Below are positions 19,246 through 27,401 of a stretch of 64,000 nt of DNA, in pieces. Source of the DNA: an uncultured Roseobacter sp. (lineage in GTDB: Bacteria > Pseudomonadota > Alphaproteobacteria > Rhodobacterales > Rhodobacteraceae); the NCBI RefSeq assembly GCF_947495025.1, contig NZ_CANLXG010000005.1:1-64000 (forward strand). Reading direction: 5' to 3'. Made by a program: the position numbers and the translations under genes. Each line of letters begins with the position of its first letter. The first letter of the stretch is position 1. The notes beneath the pieces are model-generated. The model saw nothing but the letters and a program-made list of their open reading frames with translations. It was not told the DNA's origin and did not search any database.

Positions 19246-20550
19246 TCATTCTCCCGGCATCATTGCGGCGCGACCCTCAGTGGTGGCGCCCGGTGAGGTC
19301 AGCCGCAACGCAAGAGCGGCGGCAATCAGAAAGACGAGGCCCTCAAAGGTAAAGACCACGCCGTAAGCGGTTGCATCATTGCTGGTGACGTGGCGCATCG
19401 TGTCGACCATGGCCGTGCCGATGAAGGACCCTGCCCCGAAGGCGATGGCCTGAGCTGCGCCGAACAGACCCATGCGCAGGCCTTCGCGGCCATCATTGCC
19501 TTCACGCGACAACCGCATCATTGCGCCAATGGCCGCCACGGCAAATGCACCGTTGGCCAGACCCAGCAGGAAAATATTGGGCCCCAACGGCCAGTCCGGC
19601 GCGCGTCCTCCGCCCCAGGCCAGGCCTGTCAGCGCGACACCTGACAGGACACAGCCGCCGACAACCCAGATGCGGATCGGCACATGCACCCAGCGACTGA
19701 GCAGTGTTCCGGAGAGCAGCACGAGCAGCATACCCGACAGGGCACCGGCGTGGTGCATGCCACCAAGCTGTGTGCTCTGACCGACGGTCAGGCCAAAGAC
19801 ATGGCCTGCATAGGGCTCGAGGATCAGGTCCTGCAGGTTGTAGGCCAGCATGGAGGCGAAGACGAAAAGCGTGAAATTGCGCATGCGGGGGGTCGCCCAG
19901 AACTCCCGCGCTACTTCGGCAAACGCGGCCCGGTCCCGGGCGGGTGCTGTTGCTCCCTGCCCTTCCTGGCCCCAGACCCCGACGAATGTCAGCATCAGCG
20001 CCACCGCTGATACGCCTGTCGTCACTGCCACCAGCCGGCTGTGGCTGTAGGGATCCAGCAGGATACCCGCTGTAATGCCGGTCGCCGCAAGGCCGAAAAT
20101 CATCATGATCCAGACGAGGCTGCCAGCCGGCGCCTGACGTTTCTCGTCAACACGCGCTGCCAGCAGGGCCAGCAGGTTGGTTCCGGCAGAGCCGATGCCA
20201 AGACCGATCAGCAGAAAGGACGGCACCGCAGCCGCAATCCCCAGCCAGGCCGACCGCTCCATCAGACCAACCGACAGAGCCGCACAGATCGCGCCAAGCG
20301 CCAGCAACACGACACCGCACAGAATCCATGGCGTACGGCGACCACCCTGATCCGCGCCATGCCCGAACCGGGGGCGCAGGAACTGAGTGCCGTAATAAAG
20401 AGAGACCAGGAGGCCCGGCAGAATGGCCGGCAGCGCCAGCTCTACCACCATAACCCGGTTCATTGTCGCGGTGGTCAGAACCACGACCGATCCCAGTGCC
20501 ATCTGCACCAGGCCAAGACGCGCAATTCCTGCCCATCCAAGCGGCGTCAT
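19246..20550 (-). CDS. PucC/LhaA-family membrane protein between bchG and bchP
   Basis: A 434-residue protein with about twelve hydrophobic helices and the family opening GLVQMALGSVVVLTTATMNRVMVVEL, also seen in the LhaA protein at 32700. Members of this BCD/PucC group assist light-harvesting assembly, probably by delivering or handling bacteriochlorophyll. The copy between bchG and bchP corresponds in position to orf428 of Rhodobacter capsulatus, whose exact role is unclear; I leave the symbol empty. It overlaps the bchG stop by four bases. Confidence 0.9.
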   Translation of the reverse strand: MTPLGWAGIARLGLVQMALGSVVVLTTATMNRVMVVELALPAILPGLLVSLYYGTQFLRPRFGHGADQGGRRTPWILCGVVLLALGAICAALSVGLMERSAWLGIAAAVPSFLLIGLGIGSAGTNLLALLAARVDEKRQAPAGSLVWIMMIFGLAATGITAGILLDPYSHSRLVAVTTGVSAVALMLTFVGVWGQEGQGATAPARDRAAFAEVAREFWATPRMRNFTLFVFASMLAYNLQDLILEPYAGHVFGLTVGQSTQLGGMHHAGALSGMLLVLLSGTLLSRWVHVPIRIWVVGGCVLSGVALTGLAWGGGRAPDWPLGPNIFLLGLANGAFAVAAIGAMMRLSREGNDGREGLRMGLFGAAQAIAFGAGSFIGTAMVDTMRHVTSNDATAYGVVFTFEGLVFLIAAALALRLTSPGATTEGRAAMMPGE

Positions 20551-21446
20551 GTCAGCCCCCGTATGGCAACGGCGGTGATCATCATGCCGATGATATAAAG
20601 AAGCACGCCTGTTCCGTTATACCAGGGTGCTTTGCCTTTCGGGTCGCGGAACATCACCGTCATCGCCCAGAACTGCACCAGCAGCACCAGCGCAACGCCG
20701 ATGGCATAGAGCGGACGCCCCCAGGCGAACAACAGGGCCACCACGACCAGTTGCGGGGCTGCCATCACCGCACAGGCGACACGCGCCGCGCGGTCAGGTC
20801 CCAGCGTAACAGGCAGTGAATTGACACCTGTCTGGCGGTCGCCCTCAAGTGCCTTGAAATCGTTGAGTGTCATGATCCCGTGCGCGCCGATGCCGTAGAG
20901 CAGTGCCACCACGACAACCGGCAAAGCAGGTGCACCGGCACTCAGCACAGCTGCACCGGTAAACCATGGCAGTGTTTCATAGCTGAGCCCAACAAGGCCC
21001 GGCCCCCACCAGCCAGACCTTTTCAGGCGCACCGGTTCGGCAGAATAGGCCCACGCGGCAAGCACACCCAGAACGGTTGCGCCAAAGCCCCAGGGGCCCA
21101 GCTGCCAGCCGACAAACAGCGACAGCACAGACATGGCAAGTGCAATCCAAAGACCCCAGCGTCCGGGTATCCGGCCTGACGGGATCGGACGGTCGGGTTC
21201 GTTGATGGCGTCCACGTGCCGGTCGCACCAGTCGTTCGCGGCCTGGCTCATCCCGCAGACAACCGGACCGGCCAGAAGCACGCCCAGAAAGACCAGACCC
21301 CACTGCCCTGACGGCGACACACCTGATGAAACAACACCGCACAGATACGCCCACATAGGCGGGAACCACGTGATCGGTTTGATCAGACGCAGTGCTGCGG
21401 CGGGTTCAGGAAAACGGCGCGACTGTATGACCTGACTGACAGACAT
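20547..21446 (-). CDS. bchG: Bacteriochlorophyll synthase (bacteriochlorophyllide esterifying prenyltransferase)
   Basis: A 299-residue UbiA-type membrane prenyltransferase that esterifies bacteriochlorophyllide a with geranylgeranyl diphosphate. Motifs are KPITWFPPMWAYLCG at the N-terminus, the first aspartate-rich motif in QAANDWCDRHVDAINEPDRP, and the second around LNDFKALEGDRQTG. Eight or nine hydrophobic segments are visible. The ATG at 21446 fits the family N-terminus. A PpsR-type palindrome begins two bases upstream of this start codon, and no good Shine-Dalgarno precedes it. Confidence 0.95.
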   Translation of the reverse strand: MSVSQVIQSRRFPEPAAALRLIKPITWFPPMWAYLCGVVSSGVSPSGQWGLVFLGVLLAGPVVCGMSQAANDWCDRHVDAINEPDRPIPSGRIPGRWGLWIALAMSVLSLFVGWQLGPWGFGATVLGVLAAWAYSAEPVRLKRSGWWGPGLVGLSYETLPWFTGAAVLSAGAPALPVVVVALLYGIGAHGIMTLNDFKALEGDRQTGVNSLPVTLGPDRAARVACAVMAAPQLVVVALLFAWGRPLYAIGVALVLLVQFWAMTVMFRDPKGKAPWYNGTGVLLYIIGMMITAVAIRGLT

Positions 21447-21447
21447 G

Positions 21448-21465
21448 TGTCAACTATGACTGACA
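21448..21465. promoter_or_regulatory. PpsR/CrtJ operator at bchG
   Basis: TGT-N12-ACA with extended symmetry (TGTCAA...CTGACA). A single site was found here, abutting the bchG start codon and 35 bp beyond the ppsR stop. Occupation would act on the bchG-bchP-idi unit alone, independently of ppaA-ppsR read-through. Confidence 0.75.
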
Positions 21466-21500
21466 CATTGAGTCGGTGCAAGAGCGGTAAACCGGCAGCT

Positions 21501-22928
21501 TCAGCTGTTTTTGGCGAGCAGGCCGTACTTGCGCAGCTTTACATAGAGGCTCTGGCGCGACAGGCCCAGCATCTCGGCCGCGGCAACGCGGTTGTTGTTG
21601 GTCAGCTCCACCGCGGTCTCGATGCACATCTTCTCAACAACATCCGTGGTTTCGGCCACAATATCCTTGAGCGAGGCGGACCCGACCAGGTCCATGACCT
21701 TGCGCGCGGGTTCGGGCGGCATCTGACCCGGTGCAGCACCACTGCTGCCGCTGCGCGAGGCTTCGGTCCGGCTGACATCACGGATGATACAGCCCACAAC
21801 CGGGTTTTCGGGGTCATCAAGCTGTGTTGCCGAAATTTCGACCGCAACACGCGCGCCGAGGTCATTTACCAGACGTGTCGCATAGAAACGCATCTGCCCG
21901 GACCGCTGTGGCTGGTCCGTCAGTACGCCAAGATCGATCTGTCCACGCCCGAGGAAATCCGCAAAGCTGCGCCCGATCACATCCGACATGTGCGGCGCAC
22001 CGACCAGATCGAGGAAACTCTCGTTCACAGACAGCAGCACACCCTTGGGCGACATAAAGAGCATCGCGTCAACACCCGTGCGGAACAGCGAAATCATCTG
22101 CTCCGCCCCCGCCTCGGCCGGTTTCGCTGCATCGCCGCCGGTGCTCATGCGGCACATCAGTATCCTCTGTCCCGCTGCCCGGAACACAACCGGCTGCAGC
22201 ACAACCTGCTGACTGGTGCGTGTCGCCTTCAGCGTCACCTGCCCGCCCTCGTCCGCAAGGGTGGCATTCATCAGCGCCTCGGTCAGCTCGACACTGGACC
22301 GGTCTGCAAAATGCTGTGCAAACGCACTGCCCCGCAGCGCGTCGGTACTCAGCCCCAGCACAGCCGCGGCTGCGTCATTGGCATCTTCTATCCGCCCGGT
22401 CAGAACAGAAACAAAAGCCACCGCCTGCGACGTGTTGGACATCAGAACCCGGTAGCGGGCGTCAAATTCACGGCGGGCCTCATAACCCTGCTCCAGCGCG
22501 ATCTGCGCCTGGACCAGCTGTTGCTGGGTCTCAGCAATCGGCCGCAGGTCCCGGCCAAGAAGCAGTACGGCGTTCTCGTGACCAAACCGGTGGAATGTAT
22601 AGCGCACCGGATACTGCCAGACGGCATTGTCGCTGTGGTTCAGTTCCAGCGGTTTCGAGGGGACTTCACCGTCCAGATAAATATTGTGCGCCTGCTCAAA
22701 CTTCGGAACGGAATCCACCGTGAGAAACTTCACGATCGGCCGCCCCTCCCAGTGTTTGAGATTGCCAAAGGACTCGCTGTGAGAATTCAGAACCACCGAC
22801 AGGATGATGCCTTCGGCAGAAACGACAAGCGCAATATCAGAGGCCGCACCAATGATGCTGCTCAGGAATTCCGGTTCTATGAGTGGGACTGCGCCGCTGC
22901 TCCAGAAGGTCTTGCCACCCGAAGTCAT
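21501..22928 (-). CDS. ppsR: PpsR/CrtJ photosynthesis repressor
   Basis: A 475-residue transcription factor. It has N-terminal and two further PAS-type sensor regions (about 15-130, 150-260, 275-390) joined by a helical linker, and a Fis-type helix-turn-helix at the end (NNRVAAAEMLGLSRQSLYVKLRKYG, about 445-469). Two cysteines, C259 in ILMCRMS and C435 in VEKMCIETAVEL, match the positions of the redox-active pair of Rhodobacter PpsR (C251 and C424). It represses bch and crt genes under oxygen by binding TGT-N12-ACA, ten of which I found in this window. It overlaps the end of ppaA by four bases. Confidence 0.95.
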   Translation of the reverse strand: MTSGGKTFWSSGAVPLIEPEFLSSIIGAASDIALVVSAEGIILSVVLNSHSESFGNLKHWEGRPIVKFLTVDSVPKFEQAHNIYLDGEVPSKPLELNHSDNAVWQYPVRYTFHRFGHENAVLLLGRDLRPIAETQQQLVQAQIALEQGYEARREFDARYRVLMSNTSQAVAFVSVLTGRIEDANDAAAAVLGLSTDALRGSAFAQHFADRSSVELTEALMNATLADEGGQVTLKATRTSQQVVLQPVVFRAAGQRILMCRMSTGGDAAKPAEAGAEQMISLFRTGVDAMLFMSPKGVLLSVNESFLDLVGAPHMSDVIGRSFADFLGRGQIDLGVLTDQPQRSGQMRFYATRLVNDLGARVAVEISATQLDDPENPVVGCIIRDVSRTEASRSGSSGAAPGQMPPEPARKVMDLVGSASLKDIVAETTDVVEKMCIETAVELTNNNRVAAAEMLGLSRQSLYVKLRKYGLLAKNS

Positions 22929-23707
22929 AAACGCAGTGAGGCAGCAGGTTTAGCTGTGCAATGGGAGACAGCCTCTGCTACGCGCCTTGTCACAATGTCC
23001 ACGCCCGTCTTTTCTCTCAGTTCTCTGTTGTCGCCGTTCACTGCGCCACCCATGGCAATGACGACGTCATCTCCAACAGCGCTCCTGATGGTCTGCACCG
23101 TACGGCGCACACTTTCAAGTGTTTCGGTTCTGGCACATGTAATCAAAATCAGGTCGGGTGGATCCTGCATCAGCCGGAATGTCAGGGATCCCGCATCCTC
23201 ATCATAGGAACTGCTGACCTCACAGCCCATCCGGTGCAGCTGTGCGTCAAGCACGCTGGCCCCCAGAAAATGCTGCTCGCCCGGCGGCACCAGAACGAGC
23301 ACATGCAATCGTCCCTGGTCTGTCTTGTGATCGAAATGCATCGTCCGCGATGCTTCCCCGACAAGGGCCTGCAGCCGCAGTGTCGCAACAGTCACCTGGG
23401 CAAATGAAATCTCGTCCGCAGACCAGGCATAGCCCATCTCACGCGCCACACAGGGTACATAATTGTCTATAATGTCGTCTTTGGTAACCCGGTGGCCGCG
23501 CAGCTCTTCCAGCAGATCGTCAGCGCGGTACATACCGGGGTTCAGCACCGCACGGGTCAGATGATCCAGGACAAAGCGGCGCAGGCCGTCTACGGACACA
23601 GCCTGCCTGTCACTCAGCACCGATATTACCCGCGTCGCGAGCGCGTCGACATGAACCGGTCGGTTGCGCAGGGCGCCACGCGGGTCAGTATGATCTTCCG
23701 TCGACAT
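22925..23707 (-). CDS. ppaA: PpaA/AerR cobalamin-binding antirepressor
   Basis: A 260-residue protein with a helical N-terminal half and a C-terminal cobalamin-binding-like domain. PPGEQHFLGASVLDAQLHRMG carries the candidate axial histidine (H146), and the strands DLILITCAR and DVVIAMGGAV follow. This is the SCHIC-domain arrangement of AerR/PpaA, which binds B12, responds to light and relieves PpsR/CrtJ repression. Its position directly upstream of ppsR, overlapping by four bases, is the classical one. It is divergent from bchF, and the shared spacer holds two PpsR operators. Confidence 0.93.
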   Translation of the reverse strand: MSTEDHTDPRGALRNRPVHVDALATRVISVLSDRQAVSVDGLRRFVLDHLTRAVLNPGMYRADDLLEELRGHRVTKDDIIDNYVPCVAREMGYAWSADEISFAQVTVATLRLQALVGEASRTMHFDHKTDQGRLHVLVLVPPGEQHFLGASVLDAQLHRMGCEVSSSYDEDAGSLTFRLMQDPPDLILITCARTETLESVRRTVQTIRSAVGDDVVIAMGGAVNGDNRELREKTGVDIVTRRVAEAVSHCTAKPAASLRL

Positions 23708-23784
23708 GGCTTTTCCCAGTGTATTCCGGGCATCCTCTTCCCGGACTCGCTTTGCGCGTCAAGCGTCTGCCCTTCACCCCGAAA

Positions 23785-23802
23785 TGTCAAATCAAATTGA
23801 CA
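23785..23802. promoter_or_regulatory. PpsR/CrtJ operator, ppaA-proximal
   Basis: TGTCAAATCAAATTGACA, an almost fully symmetric TGT-N12-ACA site. It lies 77 bp upstream of the ppaA start and pairs with a second site 124 bp away near bchF, so the two could be bridged by looping. Confidence 0.8.
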
Positions 23803-23926
23803 TATTTGCGGAGAAACGGGCAGATTCCCCGACGCGATATCTTTCCTTTCCTTATATTTTGGCCAAATTCGTTAATTTCAGCTTAAAAAACTGTCATGAA
23901 AGCCTGTCATGCGCGAATCCGACCTG

Positions 23927-23944
23927 TGTAAGTTATAGTTGACA
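23927..23944. promoter_or_regulatory. PpsR/CrtJ operator, bchF-proximal
   Basis: TGT-N12-ACA (TGTAAG...GTTGACA), ending 58 bp before the bchF start. It is positioned to control the long bchF-to-hemA transcription unit. Confidence 0.8.
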
Positions 23945-24002
23945 CTTTTCTTCAAAAGTCGCACCTTTCCGGGTAACCGCCGGCAGAAAAGGTCACCACC
24001 GG

Positions 24003-24515
24003 ATGCACACGGACAAGTCACGACACAGCGTCCCGCCGGGCCTCTATTCGCCCGAGGAACGCGCGCGCCGTGATGCAACGGTCTGGACCACAATCCAGGG
24101 CATTCTGGCACCCCTGCAGTTCGTCATCTTTCTTGTCTCTCTTGTCCTTGTTCTCCGCTATCTTTCCACCGGCGAGGGCTATGCCGCGGCAACTGTCTCG
24201 ATCCTGCTTAAAACACTGGCGCTCTACGTCATAATGGTCACCGGCGCGATCTGGGAAAAAATCGTTTTTGGTCAGTACCTTTTCGCACCTGCCTTCTTCT
24301 GGGAAGATGTGTTTTCCTTTGCCGTCATCGCGCTGCACACGCTCTATCTCTGGGGTCTGTTTTCGGGCGCAATGGATGCGCAGACACAGATGACCGTGGC
24401 TCTTGCGGCCTATGCGGCATACGTGGTCAACGCCGTCCAGTTTCTGCTCAAGCTGCGGGCCGCCCGTCTGCAGGCCTCTGCCCTCTCTGAGGGCCGCCCG
24501 GAGGTGACCGCATGA
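24003..24515 (+). CDS. bchF: 3-vinyl (bacterio)chlorophyllide hydratase
   Basis: A 170-residue membrane protein that hydrates the C3 vinyl group, a step towards the 3-acetyl group of bacteriochlorophyll a. Family features are the RARRDATVWTTIQGILAPLQF opening and four hydrophobic helices. The block ending VFGQYLFAPAFFWEDVFS is characteristic. It is the first gene of a plus-strand superoperon and overlaps bchN by four bases (ATGA). Confidence 0.93.
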   Translation: MHTDKSRHSVPPGLYSPEERARRDATVWTTIQGILAPLQFVIFLVSLVLVLRYLSTGEGYAAATVSILLKTLALYVIMVTGAIWEKIVFGQYLFAPAFFWEDVFSFAVIALHTLYLWGLFSGAMDAQTQMTVALAAYAAYVVNAVQFLLKLRAARLQASALSEGRPEVTA

Positions 24516-25798
24516 ACGACCTGCCCCGCATCAGCGCAACCGGTGGATGCCGCGACGAGCCGATTCTCAAGCAGCGCGGGCAACGCGAGGTTTTCTGCGG
24601 ACTGACGGGAATCATCTGGCTGCACCGCAAAATGCAGGATGCATTCTTTCTCGTGATCGGCAGCCGCACCTGCGCGCACCTTCTGCAGTCCGCCGCCGGC
24701 GTGATGATTTTCGCCGAACCACGTTTCGGTACGGCAATCCTCGAGGAGACCGATCTCGCCGGCCTTGCAGATGCACAGGCCGAGCTCGACAAGGTCGTCG
24801 ACCAGCTTCTGGCCCGGCGGACTGACATCCGGCAGCTGTTTCTGGTGGGCTCCTGCCCGTCGGAGGTCATCAAGCTGGATCTGTCCCGCGCTGCCGAGCG
24901 TATGACCGAGAAATACGCACCGTCGGTCCGGGTGCTGAACTTTTCCGGCTCCGGCATCGAAACTACTTTTACACAGGGCGAAGACGCCTGCCTTGCCTCG
25001 ATGGTGCCGGTTCTGCCGAAAACAGATGAACGGCAACTGCTGCTTGTGGGCGCGCTGCCCGACGTGGTCGAGGAACAGGCGGTATCGCTGCTGACAGACA
25101 TGGGCGTCGGCCCGATCCGGGTGCTCCCGGCACCGCGCGCTGATACGGACCTCGGGGTAGGTGACAACACCGTCTTTGCCCTGACCCAGCCTTTCCTCGG
25201 TGACACCCACGCAGCACTTGAACGGCGCGGTGCCCGTCATCTGGCCGCCCCCTTCCCCTTTGGTGAGGAAGGCACAACGGCCTGGTTGCGCACAATCGCA
25301 CAGGAATTCGGTGTAGACGTCGAAACCTTTGACCGCGTCACGGCAGCGCCCCGCGCCCGGGCGCGCAAAGCGATTGCACAGGCCTCCGAAAGCCTGCGTG
25401 ACAAATCCGTTTTCTTCTTTCCCGACAGCCAGCTTGAAATCCCGCTTGCACGTTTTCTGACCCGTGAATGCGGCATGCGGGCCATCGAAGTCGGCGCTCC
25501 CTTCATTCACAAGGGCATCGTCGGTCCGGACCTCGACATGCTGGCGCAGGGGCCCACCCTGTCAGAGGGCCAGGACGTCGATCTGCAGCTGGACCGCTGC
25601 CGCGAAGCCCGCCCTGACCTGACGGTCTGTGGCCTTGGCCTGGCCAACCCGCTGGAGGCCGAAGGTCTCGCGACGAAATGGGCCATCGAACTGGTCTTCA
25701 CGCCGGTGCATTTCTACGAACAGGCGGGCGATCTCGCGGGCCTCTTCTCGCGTCCGATCCGCCGCGCAGAGCTTCTGGAGCTGGAGGCCACCCCATGA
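24512..25798 (+). CDS. bchN: Dark-operative protochlorophyllide reductase subunit N
   Basis: The 428-residue catalytic subunit forms the BchNB heterotetramer that reduces ring D of protochlorophyllide. The NB-cluster cysteines are visible at C13 (GGCRDE), C29 (REVFCGLTG) and C54 (GSRTCAHLL). The enzyme is the nitrogenase-like, light-independent type. Its oxygen-sensitive clusters are interesting in an organism that otherwise uses the oxygen-requiring AcsF. The stop codon overlaps the start of a 15-codon ORF that leads to bchB. Confidence 0.96.
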   Translation: MNDLPRISATGGCRDEPILKQRGQREVFCGLTGIIWLHRKMQDAFFLVIGSRTCAHLLQSAAGVMIFAEPRFGTAILEETDLAGLADAQAELDKVVDQLLARRTDIRQLFLVGSCPSEVIKLDLSRAAERMTEKYAPSVRVLNFSGSGIETTFTQGEDACLASMVPVLPKTDERQLLLVGALPDVVEEQAVSLLTDMGVGPIRVLPAPRADTDLGVGDNTVFALTQPFLGDTHAALERRGARHLAAPFPFGEEGTTAWLRTIAQEFGVDVETFDRVTAAPRARARKAIAQASESLRDKSVFFFPDSQLEIPLARFLTRECGMRAIEVGAPFIHKGIVGPDLDMLAQGPTLSEGQDVDLQLDRCREARPDLTVCGLGLANPLEAEGLATKWAIELVFTPVHFYEQAGDLAGLFSRPIRRAELLELEATP

Positions 25799-25842
25799 AG
25801 CTTCACCCTTCCAGAAATACTCAAATCCGGCGCGTGCCATGA
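25795..25842 (+). CDS. 15-codon coupling ORF between bchN and bchB
   Basis: ATG at 25795 overlaps the bchN stop as ATGA, the frame stays open for 15 codons, and its own TGA at 25840-25842 overlaps the bchB start, again as ATGA. Ribosomes could thus be handed from bchN to bchB without a free ribosome binding site. The inserted DNA is an inverted copy of a short dispersed element (see 25801-25830). A near-duplication of CCATGAAGCT-CACC flanks it, which suggests the ORF arose by a small insertion or duplication. The peptide itself probably has no function. Confidence 0.4.
   Translation: MKLHPSRNTQIRRVP
25801..25830 (-). repeat. Short dispersed intercistronic element, copy 1
   Basis: Read on the minus strand this gives CCGGATTTGAGTATTTCTGG followed by AAGGGTGAAG. 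It matches the plus-strand sequence at 62918-62944 (CCCGGAGTATTTCCGG then AAGGGTGAAGG) apart from a short gap and one substitution. A looser relative lies at 30998-31026. I believe similar GAGTATTT-containing spacers are common between genes in Roseobacter genomes. Confidence 0.5.
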
Positions 25843-27401
25843 AGCTCACCGTCTGGACATACGAAGGCCCGCCCCATGTCGGCGCTATGCGTGTCGCAAC
25901 CGGCATGAAAGACATGCACTATGTGCTGCACGCCCCGCAGGGCGACACATACGCCGATCTGCTTTTCACGATGATTGAGCGTCGCAACCACCGCCCGCCG
26001 GTTACCTATACCACGTTCCAGGCCCGCGATCTGGGATCTGACACCGCGAACCTTTTCAAAACCTCTCTGCAGGACGCCTATGAGCGCTTCCGGCCCGAAG
26101 CGATGATCGTTGGCGCCTCCTGCACCGCCGAGCTGATCCAGGATGACCCCGGCGGCATGTCCGAAACGATGGATATCCCCGTGCCGGTGATCCCGCTGGA
26201 ACTCCCCAGCTACCAGCGCAAAGAGAACTATGGCGCGGATGAAACCTTTTTTCAGATCGTGCGCACGCTGGCCCGGCCCATGGAACGCACGGCACAGATC
26301 TCATGCAATCTGATTGGTCCGACCGCGCTCGGTTTTCGCCACAGAGACGACATTACGGAAATCACCTCGCTGCTGTCCGATATGGGCATCAGCGTTAATG
26401 TGGTGGCTCCCATGACGGCTTCTCCCGCTGATATTGCCCGCATGGGTGCCGCCCATTTCAACGTCCTGATGTACCCCGAAACGGCCGAAACCGCCGCACG
26501 CTGGATGGAACGCGAGCTGGACCAGCCCTGGACGAAAACCGTGCCGATCGGCGTCGGGGCGACACGCGACTTCGTGCATGAGGTTGCCGGGATTACGGGG
26601 CTGGAGCCACGTCTGGATGAAGAGCGGTTGCGCCTGCCCTGGTACTCCAGATCCGTGGACAGCACCTATCTGACCGGCAAACGCGTCTTTATTTTCGGCG
26701 ACGGCACCCATGTCATGGCCGCCGCACGCGTGGCCCGCGACGAAATGGGTTTCGAAGTTGTGGGGATGGGCTGTTACAACCGCGAAATGGCCCGCGGCGT
26801 GCGCGCTCTGGCACGGGACTTTGGCATCGAGGCCACCATCACCGACGACTATCTGGAAGTTGAGCGGGTTATCGAAACGCTGCAGCCGGAAATGATCCTC
26901 GGTACGCAGATGGAACGGCACATCGGCAAACGCCTGGGCATTCCCTGCGCGGTCATCTCGGCCCCGGTGCATGTTCAGGATTTCCCGGCACGCTATTCCC
27001 CGCAGATGGGGATCGAGGGCGCGAATGTGCTCTTTGATACCTGGGTGCATCCGCTGGTCATGGGGCTCGAGGAACACCTGCTGCACATGTTCCGTGATGA
27101 TTTCGAGTTCCACGATGCAGCAGGGCCATCGCATCACGGCGGGCATGCGCCGAAGCCGGAAACACCCGGGACGACAGTGCCTCTGGCAGCGCCTTCGCCA
27201 CGGAATAATCCGGACCAGAACAAAGAGCATGCCGGCGGCGATGTTATCTGGCTGGAGGATGCAGAACGCGAGCTGCGCAAGATACCCTTTTTCGTGCGTG
27301 GCAAGGCGCGGCGCAACACCGAAACGTTTGCAAGCGAACGCGGTGTTGCCGAGATCAGCATAGACACGCTTTACGAAGCAAAGGCCCATTATGCGCGATG
27401 A
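25839..27401 (+). CDS. bchB: Dark-operative protochlorophyllide reductase subunit B
   Basis: The 520-residue partner of BchN. It begins MKLTVWTYEGPPHVGAMRV, and D36 in HAPQGDTYAD is the unusual aspartate ligand of the NB 4Fe-4S cluster known in this family. The C-terminal domain (about 455-520) is linked by a proline-rich, low-complexity stretch (about 425-455). The ATG at 25839 was chosen from the family N-terminus; the frame is open further upstream inside bchN. It overlaps bchH by 11 bases. Confidence 0.96.
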   Translation: MKLTVWTYEGPPHVGAMRVATGMKDMHYVLHAPQGDTYADLLFTMIERRNHRPPVTYTTFQARDLGSDTANLFKTSLQDAYERFRPEAMIVGASCTAELIQDDPGGMSETMDIPVPVIPLELPSYQRKENYGADETFFQIVRTLARPMERTAQISCNLIGPTALGFRHRDDITEITSLLSDMGISVNVVAPMTASPADIARMGAAHFNVLMYPETAETAARWMERELDQPWTKTVPIGVGATRDFVHEVAGITGLEPRLDEERLRLPWYSRSVDSTYLTGKRVFIFGDGTHVMAAARVARDEMGFEVVGMGCYNREMARGVRALARDFGIEATITDDYLEVERVIETLQPEMILGTQMERHIGKRLGIPCAVISAPVHVQDFPARYSPQMGIEGANVLFDTWVHPLVMGLEEHLLHMFRDDFEFHDAAGPSHHGGHAPKPETPGTTVPLAAPSPRNNPDQNKEHAGGDVIWLEDAERELRKIPFFVRGKARRNTETFASERGVAEISIDTLYEAKAHYAR

